From Clostridiales bacterium (GTDB lineage: Bacteria; Bacillota; Clostridia; Oscillospirales; Ruminococcaceae), in assembly GCA_029007575.1 (NCBI GenBank), contig JAQXIB010000035.1:1-10101 (forward strand): a stretch of DNA of 10,101 nt. Reading direction: 5' to 3'. Both the position numbers and the translations under genes were made by a program. A model generated the notes under the pieces. It worked only from the letters and a program-made list of their open reading frames with translations, did not search any database and was not told the DNA's origin. Of the stretch, positions 1-4,958 are shown in pieces (the stretch's first letter is position 1; every line of letters begins with the position of its first letter).

Positions 1-185
1 TCGCCAAAACCGGAAATATCCCTGAAAGAGATATGTTCAACACCTACAATATGGGCGTGGGTATGTGTGTTTCGGTGGACAAAAACGATGCTGACCGTAC
101 GCTGGCCATCCTGAAAGAAAGCGGTGTTGACGCTTACATAATGGGCGAATTGTTTGCAAGCGACTGCGGGGTAGAAATATGCTGA
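1..185 (+). CDS. purM: Phosphoribosylformylglycinamidine cyclo-ligase (PurM), C-terminal fragment
   Basis: PurM closes the imidazole ring of FGAM to give AIR (step 5 of de novo purine synthesis) using ATP, in the cytoplasm. Only about the last 60 residues are inside the window; the 5' part lies off the left edge. The reading frame (codons starting at position 3) contains MFNTYNMGVGM, the conserved PurM C-terminal motif, followed by a segment ending in GVEIC and a TGA stop at 183-185. The stop overlaps the purN start (ATGCTGA, 179-185), so the two genes are probably translationally coupled. The identification rests on this short motif and on the purine operon context, and both agree. Confidence 0.9.
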   Translation, partial: AKTGNIPERDMFNTYNMGVGMCVSVDKNDADRTLAILKESGVDAYIMGELFASDCGVEIC

Positions 186-814
186 AGGTAGTCGTTATGG
201 TTTCGGGCGGCGGTACCAACCTGCAGGCAATTCTGGATGCCATCGACAGCGGCAAAATCACCAATGCACAAATCGCCTGTGTAGTGGCAAGCAATCCGAA
301 CGCCTACGCTTTGCAGCGTGCCGCTAAGCATCACATTCCGACTGAGATCGTCTCCCGCAAGGAATACAGCAGCTCGGATGCGTTTAACGATGCCGTATTA
401 GCGGTGCTGAATCAATATCATGCCGATTTGGTTGTGCTCGCCGGATATCTTTCCATTCTGGGAAAAAAAGTAACCGACGCTTATGCCTATCGGATGATCA
501 ATATTCATCCCGCGCTGATTCCCAGCTTTTGCGGCCCCGGATATTACGGCTTAAAAGTGCATGAGGCGGCGCTGGAATACGGTGTCAAGGTCACCGGCGC
601 AACGGTACACTTTGTAAACGAAGAAGCGGATGCAGGCGCCATCATTCTCCAAAAGCCGGTTATGGTGGAGGAAAATGACACGCCAGAAATCTTGCAAAAG
701 CGAGTCATGGAGCAAGCGGAATGGGAGATTCTGCCCCAAGCGATTGATTTGTTCTGCAACGGCAGAATCAAAATCGTGAACGGAAAAACACATATCGAAT
801 CAAACATCGACTGA
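179..814 (+). CDS. purN: Phosphoribosylglycinamide formyltransferase (PurN)
   Basis: Transfers the formyl group of 10-formyl-THF to GAR, giving FGAR (step 3 of purine synthesis). The 211-residue length is normal for the family. Seen in the protein: the N-terminal phosphate-binding loop VSGGGTNLQAI (about residues 8-18), the catalytic block INIHPALIPSF with Asn108 and His110, and Asp151 in EEADAGAIILQ. These match the Asn/His/Asp triad known for the family. The variant GPGYYGLKVHEAALEYGVKVTGATVHFV is typical of clostridial PurN. The ATG start overlaps the purM stop. The SD is weak (GCGGGG a few bases upstream), which suggests coupling to purM translation. It is the first of two enzymes in this operon that need 10-formyl-THF. 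Confidence 0.96.
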   Translation: MLKVVVMVSGGGTNLQAILDAIDSGKITNAQIACVVASNPNAYALQRAAKHHIPTEIVSRKEYSSSDAFNDAVLAVLNQYHADLVVLAGYLSILGKKVTDAYAYRMINIHPALIPSFCGPGYYGLKVHEAALEYGVKVTGATVHFVNEEADAGAIILQKPVMVEENDTPEILQKRVMEQAEWEILPQAIDLFCNGRIKIVNGKTHIESNID

Positions 815-835
815 AACGGGAAAGGAAATGTTATC

Positions 836-1531
836 ATGTTGCAACTAACACAGGAATTACAGCAAAACAGCTATCCGGGACGCGGTATCGTAATCGGAAA
901 AAGCGCGGACGGCAAACAGATGGTCATCGCCTATTTTATCATGGGCAGAAGCGAAAACAGCCGTAACCGCGTTTTCGTGGAAGAAAACGGCGGTATTAAA
1001 ACGCAGGCGTTTGAGCCGGCAAAGCTGACCGATCCCTCGTTGATCATTTATTCTCCTGTGCGGGTGATTAACGGAAAAACGATCGTCACCAACGGCGACC
1101 AAACCGACACGATCTATGATTTTATCGCAAAGGGCGATACCTTTGAAAACGCGCTGCAAACCAGAACCTTTGAGCCGGATGCGCCCAACTTTACCCCCCG
1201 CATTTCCGGCATCGTAGAGGGCGACCGTTACACCCTTTCCATTTTAAAAAGTGCAGACGGAAATCCGAATGCTGTCTGCCGGTATTTCTTTGATTATCAA
1301 TCGCCGTTGGCAGGACAGGGGCATTTTATCCATACCTATCGCTGCGACGGCAACCCGATTCCTTCCTTTGAGGGAGAGCCGAAAAAAGTCGCCATTGAAG
1401 GAGATATTGACGCTTTCACGGAAGCCATTTGGACAAGCCTAAACGCCGACAACAAGGTTTCTTTGTTTACCAGATATATCGATTTGGCGACCGGCGACAC
1501 CCAAACCAGAATCTGCAATAAAAATCAATAA
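836..1531 (+). CDS. purO: IMP cyclohydrolase, PurO-type
   Basis: Predicted to close FAICAR to IMP, the last step of de novo purine synthesis. It resembles the archaeal PurO/IMP_cyclohyd family (PF07826), not the MGS-like N-terminal domain of bacterial PurH. Supporting sequence: YPGRGIVIGKSADGKQMVIA, YFIMGRSENSRNRVF (about residues 33-47) and DPSLIIYSPVRVINGKTIVTNGDQTDTIY, all family-like; the length of 231 residues also fits. The SD AAAGGA (822-827) is well placed for the ATG at 836; the ATG at 828 is out of frame. The gene lies 21 bp after purN and 22 bp before the AICAR transformylase, which catalyses the preceding reaction, so the pair replaces a fused PurH. The bacterial members are identified by family recognition, so function is inferred rather than proven. 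Confidence 0.9.
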   Translation: MLQLTQELQQNSYPGRGIVIGKSADGKQMVIAYFIMGRSENSRNRVFVEENGGIKTQAFEPAKLTDPSLIIYSPVRVINGKTIVTNGDQTDTIYDFIAKGDTFENALQTRTFEPDAPNFTPRISGIVEGDRYTLSILKSADGNPNAVCRYFFDYQSPLAGQGHFIHTYRCDGNPIPSFEGEPKKVAIEGDIDAFTEAIWTSLNADNKVSLFTRYIDLATGDTQTRICNKNQ

Positions 1532-1553
1532 ACAGCGAAAGGATTTGAAAACG

Positions 1554-2729
1554 ATGGCAAAAGAGTTAGAATTAAAATATGGCTGCAACCCCAATCAAAA
1601 GCCTTCCAGAATTTTTATGGAAAACGGAGAACTGCCGATTCAGGTCCTCAACGGCAAACCGGGATATATCAACTTCATGGACGCTTTTAACAGCTGGCAG
1701 TTGGTAAAAGAGCTGAAAGAAGCCACCGGCTTGCCATCCGCAGCGTCGTTTAAGCATGTCAGTCCTGCCGGTGCAGCAGTCGGCACGCCGATGACCGATG
1801 TTCAGAAAAAAATCTGCTTTGTGGATGATTTAAAGCTGACACCGCTCGCCATGGCATATGCCAAAGCAAGAGGCGCCGACAGAATGTCCTCATACGGAGA
1901 TTTTATTGCACTTTCCGATGAATGCGACGAAGAAACCGCCACGCTGATTGCCCGTGAAGTATCGGACGGCATTATTGCGCCCGGCTACACCGAAAAAGCG
2001 CTCGAGATTTTAAAATCCAAGCGCAAAGGCGGCTATACCGTGATCCAAATTGACGAAAGCTATGTTCCCGCCGCCATTGAACGCCGTAACATTTATGGCA
2101 TCACCTTTGAACAAGGCAGAAATGATCTGAAAATCAATGAGGAAATGCTGAACAACCTTGTGACCGATGCAAAAGAGATGCCGGAAAGTGCCAAACGCGA
2201 TTTGGTACTGGCATTGATCACCTTAAAATACACCCAATCCAATTCGGTTTGCTATGCCAAAGACGGACAAACCATCGGCGTCGGTGCCGGTCAGCAATCC
2301 CGTATTCACTGTACCCGCCTTGCCGGCAACAAAGCAGACATTTGGTTTTTGCGCCAAAATCCGAAGGTGTTAAACCTGCCGTTTAAAGCGGATATCCGCC
2401 GTCCCGACCGTGACAATACGATTGACGTTTATATTTCCGACGATTATATGGATGTACTTGCTGACGGCGTTTGGGAGAATTTCTTCACCGAAAAGCCGGA
2501 GCCGCTCACCCGAGAAGAAAAGCGCGCCTGGCTGGATACGCTGACCGATGTGGCGCTCGGCTCGGATGCATTCTTCCCGTTTGGCGATAACATTGAGCGC
2601 GCCAATCGCAGCGGTGTCAGATATATCGCCCAGCCGGGCGGTTCCATCCGGGATGATAACGTGATCGAAACCTGCAATAAGTACGGCATTGCCATGGCAT
2701 TTACCGGCATCCGTCTGTTCCACCACTAA
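1554..2729 (+). CDS. purH: Stand-alone AICAR formyltransferase (PurH C-terminal domain type)
   Basis: Converts AICAR plus 10-formyl-THF to FAICAR and THF (step 9). In most bacteria this domain is fused behind IMP cyclohydrolase in PurH; here it stands alone at 391 residues. The protein shows KHVSPAGAAVG with Lys67-His68, matching the catalytic Lys-His pair of the AICAR transformylase family, then SYGDFIALSDECDEETA, a QSNSVCYAKDGQTIGVGAGQQSR block and the terminal YIAQPGGSIRDDNVIE segment ending AFTGIRLFHH. I chose the ATG at 1554 over an in-frame TTG at 1545: the SD AAAGGA (1538-1543) is 10 bases from the ATG but only one base from the TTG. It sits between the PurO-like gene and purD in the same operon. 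Confidence 0.95.
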   Translation: MAKELELKYGCNPNQKPSRIFMENGELPIQVLNGKPGYINFMDAFNSWQLVKELKEATGLPSAASFKHVSPAGAAVGTPMTDVQKKICFVDDLKLTPLAMAYAKARGADRMSSYGDFIALSDECDEETATLIAREVSDGIIAPGYTEKALEILKSKRKGGYTVIQIDESYVPAAIERRNIYGITFEQGRNDLKINEEMLNNLVTDAKEMPESAKRDLVLALITLKYTQSNSVCYAKDGQTIGVGAGQQSRIHCTRLAGNKADIWFLRQNPKVLNLPFKADIRRPDRDNTIDVYISDDYMDVLADGVWENFFTEKPEPLTREEKRAWLDTLTDVALGSDAFFPFGDNIERANRSGVRYIAQPGGSIRDDNVIETCNKYGIAMAFTGIRLFHH

Positions 2730-2765
2730 TATTTTTGCTGTGAAAAGAAAGGAATGGTCATAACA

Positions 2766-4031
2766 ATGAAAGTATTAGTAATCGGCGGCGGCGGACGGGA
2801 ACACGCCATTATCCGCAAGCTGAAAGAAAGCAAGCAGGTATCCGAAATCTATGCCGCACCCGGAAACGGCGGAATTGCCGCCGACGCAACATGCGTCAAT
2901 ATCAAAGCAACCGATATTGATGCAATGGTCGATTTTGCGGTGAAAAATCAGATCGAGTTTGCCGTAGTGGCGCCGGATGATCCGTTGGTACTCGGCATGG
3001 TGGATGCTTTTGAACAGGTCGGTATCAAAACCTTCGGTCCGAATAAAGCGGCGGCCATATTAGAAGGCAGCAAAGTGTTCTCCAAGCAACTGATGAAAAA
3101 ATACCATATTCCGACCGCGAAATACGAAGTGTTTGACGATCCCGACCGGGCCATTGCGTACATCCGCTCCGAGAACACCTATCCTACCGTCATCAAAGCA
3201 GACGGTCTGGCACTGGGAAAAGGCGTCATCATCGCGGAGGATTTCGCACAGGCAGAACAGGCAGTCCGCTCCATGATGGAAGACAAAATTTTCGGTGAAA
3301 GCGGCAGCCATATCGTTATTGAAGAATTTCTGACCGGTCCGGAGGTTTCGGTGCTGGCTTTTACCGATTCCAAAACAGTCAAACCGATGATTTCTTCCAA
3401 GGATCATAAGCGTGCTTACGATAACGACAAAGGCTTGAATACCGGCGGTATGGGTACGATTGCGCCAAATCCGTACTATACCGATGAGATTGCCGAAATC
3501 TGCATGAAGGATATTTTTCTGCCCACCATCAAGGCGATGGAGGCAGAAGGGCGTCCGTTCAAAGGCTGCTTGTATTTCGGGCTGATGATCACACCGAATG
3601 GGCCGAAAGTGATTGAATATAACTGCCGCTTCGGTGATCCGGAAACGCAGGTGGTTCTGCCTTTGTTGAAAACCGATTTGATGGATATCTTCCTCGCCGT
3701 CTATGAGGAACGGCTTTCCGAATTAGACATTGAGTGGGCAAGCGGTGCCGCCGCTTGCGTCATCATGGCATCAGGCGGATATCCGCAGAAATATCAAACC
3801 GGTCTGCCGATTGCGGGACTCGATCAAAACGGTCAAACAAGTGCTGCTACCATATATCATGCGGGAACCAAAAAAGAGAATGATACTTATCTCACAGCAG
3901 GTGGGCGTGTCTTGGGTGTCACGGCAACCGGAGAAAACCTTGAAGCCGCTTTGTCAGCCGCTTATAACGCCGTAAAGCAAATCTCGTTTGAGGGATGTCA
4001 CTACCGCACCGATATCGGAAAAATCAGATAA
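2766..4031 (+). CDS. purD: Phosphoribosylamine-glycine ligase (PurD, GAR synthetase)
   Basis: Joins phosphoribosylamine and glycine with ATP to make GAR (step 2), the substrate of PurN upstream. It has 421 residues, the usual size. Domains in order: N-terminal Rossmann-like domain opening with MKVLVIGGGGREHAI, an ATP-grasp core with PTVIKADGLALGKGV (about 140-154) and EEFLTGPEVSV, the signature DHKRAYDNDKGLNTGGMG (213-230), the metal-binding region EYNCRFGDPETQ (284-295), and a C-terminal domain ending LEAALSAAYNAVKQISFEG. The ATG at 2766 is preferred over the ATG at 2754: the SD AAAGGA (2748-2753) directly abuts the earlier codon, and the later start gives the family-typical N terminus. It is the last gene of the operon, followed at once by a terminator. 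Confidence 0.97.
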   Translation: MKVLVIGGGGREHAIIRKLKESKQVSEIYAAPGNGGIAADATCVNIKATDIDAMVDFAVKNQIEFAVVAPDDPLVLGMVDAFEQVGIKTFGPNKAAAILEGSKVFSKQLMKKYHIPTAKYEVFDDPDRAIAYIRSENTYPTVIKADGLALGKGVIIAEDFAQAEQAVRSMMEDKIFGESGSHIVIEEFLTGPEVSVLAFTDSKTVKPMISSKDHKRAYDNDKGLNTGGMGTIAPNPYYTDEIAEICMKDIFLPTIKAMEAEGRPFKGCLYFGLMITPNGPKVIEYNCRFGDPETQVVLPLLKTDLMDIFLAVYEERLSELDIEWASGAAACVIMASGGYPQKYQTGLPIAGLDQNGQTSAATIYHAGTKKENDTYLTAGGRVLGVTATGENLEAALSAAYNAVKQISFEGCHYRTDIGKIR

Positions 4032-4036
4032 ACAGA

Positions 4037-4078
4037 AATCCGTCGGGTATGTTGCTTGCCCGGCGGATTCTCGTTTTT
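4037..4078 (+). terminator. Intrinsic terminator of the purine operon
   Basis: An 11-bp stem, AATCCGTCGGG (4037-4047) with CCCGGCGGATT (4059-4069), has one G-U pair and an 11-base loop. It is followed by TCG and a run of five T (4074-4078). It begins 5 bases after the purD stop, so it should end the purM-N-O-H-D transcript. Confidence 0.9.
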
Positions 4079-4128
4079 ATATCTGAAAATCCATATCCTA
4101 TCCGCTGTTCTTTTGTTCCACCTTGCTC

Positions 4129-4157
4129 TTGTCAAGCAGGCGGATACATGATAGAAT
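4129..4157 (+). promoter_or_regulatory. Sigma-A-type promoter of folT
   Basis: TTGTCA (4129-4134) and TAGAAT (4152-4157) are separated by 17 bases, close to the TTGACA/TATAAT consensus with the ideal spacing. The predicted transcription start near 4164 falls right at the first base of the riboswitch P1 helix, which independently supports the call. Confidence 0.75.
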
Positions 4158-4164
4158 AAATACA

Positions 4165-4269
4165 TATAGCAGAGTAGGAAAACAGGCGTTAAGTGTTTGG
4201 CAGACGGGGAGTTGCTGCCGGGACGAAAAACCATTATGGTTTGCGGTCTGTTTTTCGCATCCCGCTGTG
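4165..4269 (+). promoter_or_regulatory. Tetrahydrofolate (THF) riboswitch aptamer
   Basis: The sequence follows the clostridial THF riboswitch (class I) element by element. P1 is 4166-4170 with 4264-4268, followed by AGAGTAG. P2 is GGAAAACAG (4177-4185) with CTGTTTTTC (4248-4256). The highly conserved GCGTTAAGTG joins P2 to P3. P3 is GGCAG (4199-4203) with CTGCC (4215-4219), with a G-rich loop. Then come GGACGA, a variable hairpin P4 AAACCA/TGGTTT (4228-4242), the conserved GCGGT, and GCATCCCGC. The L3 GGGG (4206-4209) can form the known pseudoknot with TCCC (4260-4263). THF riboswitches bind reduced folates and usually repress folate transport or synthesis genes; here the downstream gene is folT. 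Confidence 0.95.
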
Positions 4270-4276
4270 ACAATCC

Positions 4277-4333
4277 GAGGCAGTCAATCCTGCACTTCCG
4301 AATTTGTACAGCAAATTTATGATGCAAGGAGGT
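4277..4333 (+). promoter_or_regulatory. Probable translational expression platform of the THF riboswitch
   Basis: ACTTCC (4294-4299) can pair with the folT SD region GGAGGT (4328-4333), enclosing a hairpin AATTTG/CAAATT (4301-4306 with 4312-4317). Alternatively, the 3' strand of P1 (GCTGTG, 4264-4269) can pair with TACAGC (4307-4312), enclosing a hairpin GAGGCAG/CTG..CTTC (4277-4298) that uses the same CTTC. The two folds are mutually exclusive, one hiding and one freeing the SD. No T-tract terminator is seen here. The pairings are visible in the sequence; the switching model is inference. Confidence 0.55.
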
Positions 4334-4339
4334 ACTGCT

Positions 4340-4906
4340 ATGAAAAATTTTCTTTCTTTATTTACCCAATCCGCCGCAGAGCTGAAAAAGCTCCGTTCTC
4401 TGACCGGAATCGGTATGTTGGTGGCGCTCGATGTTGCGCTTTCCTTCGCAACCATACCGATCGGCTCGACGATGAAGATCAGCATCAGCTTCTTGGCAAT
4501 CGCCATTATGGGAATGCTGTACGGTCCGGTAGCAGCCGGCATGGGCGCTGCGTTAGGAGACATTCTAGGCTATTTGCTGACACCGGGAAACAGCATGGGA
4601 GCGTATTTCTTCGGTTTTACTTTAACCGCGTTCTTGGGCGGCGTTGTATATGGCATCGCATTCTACTCCTGTAAAGTCAGCATCCCACGTGTGATTATTG
4701 CAAAAGCAGCTGTCAACTTGCTGCTGAATCTGTTGTTAAATACTTTCTGGATTTTTATCCTGTATGGCAAGGCAGTAGGTATCGCGGAGATTTTCTCCCG
4801 CATATTTAAAAACCTGCTGATGCTTCCGTTGGAGATCGCCGCTTTGTTTATTGTTTTAAAAGCGATCGCCAAACTGATACAGCAAAAGAAAGTGAAAATT
4901 GCTTAA
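4340..4906 (+). CDS. folT: Folate-specific ECF transporter S component (FolT)
   Basis: An integral membrane protein that would bind folate outside and, with a shared energising module (EcfT plus two EcfA ATPases encoded elsewhere), import it. The 188-residue protein has a short cytoplasmic N terminus (MKNFLSLFTQSAAELKKLRS) and then about six hydrophobic segments, starting with LTGIGMLVALDVALSFA. Typical S-component features include the IPIGSTMKISISFLAIAIMG segment (39-58), YGPVAAGMGAALGDILGYLL (61-80) and a late AKAAVNLLLNLLLNTFW segment. The ATG at 4340 has a strong SD, AAGGAGG (4326-4332); an upstream in-frame TTG at 4304 lies inside the regulatory hairpin and is rejected. Folate specificity is supported mainly by the THF riboswitch directly upstream and by resemblance to the folate family of S components. 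It lies downstream of two formyl-THF-consuming purine genes. Confidence 0.93.
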   Translation: MKNFLSLFTQSAAELKKLRSLTGIGMLVALDVALSFATIPIGSTMKISISFLAIAIMGMLYGPVAAGMGAALGDILGYLLTPGNSMGAYFFGFTLTAFLGGVVYGIAFYSCKVSIPRVIIAKAAVNLLLNLLLNTFWIFILYGKAVGIAEIFSRIFKNLLMLPLEIAALFIVLKAIAKLIQQKKVKIA

Positions 4907-4916
4907 ATAATATCTG

Positions 4917-4956
4917 AAAAAACGACAGGGCATCAAAAGATGCCCTGTCGTTTTTT
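4917..4956. terminator. Bidirectional terminator between folT and the convergent hydrolase gene
   Basis: A perfect inverted repeat: the left arm (4917-4934) is six A then CGACAGGGCATC, the loop is AAAA (4935-4938), and the right arm (4939-4956) ends in six T. Since the stem carries an A tract on one side and a T tract on the other, it can terminate transcription from both strands. It starts 10 bases after the folT stop and lies 2 bases beyond the stop of the minus-strand gene. Confidence 0.95.
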
Positions 4957-4958
4957 CG

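Noticed and set aside
1545..1553. TTG start for the AICAR transformylase
   Set aside because: The SD is only one base away. The ATG at 1554 has correct spacing and gives the family-typical N terminus.
836..2729. A frameshifted or broken purH
   Set aside because: The upstream gene is not the MGS-like half of PurH but an intact PurO-family protein. Both genes have their own SD and start codon.
2754..2765. ATG at 2754 as purD start
   Set aside because: The SD directly abuts it. ATG 2766 gives the canonical MKVLVIGGGGREHA start.
4123..4674. A 183-codon plus-strand open frame across the riboswitch and the first half of folT
   Set aside because: It overlaps a recognisable aptamer and the folT gene in another frame, has no SD, and its translation is rich in Arg/Cys/His with no family resemblance.
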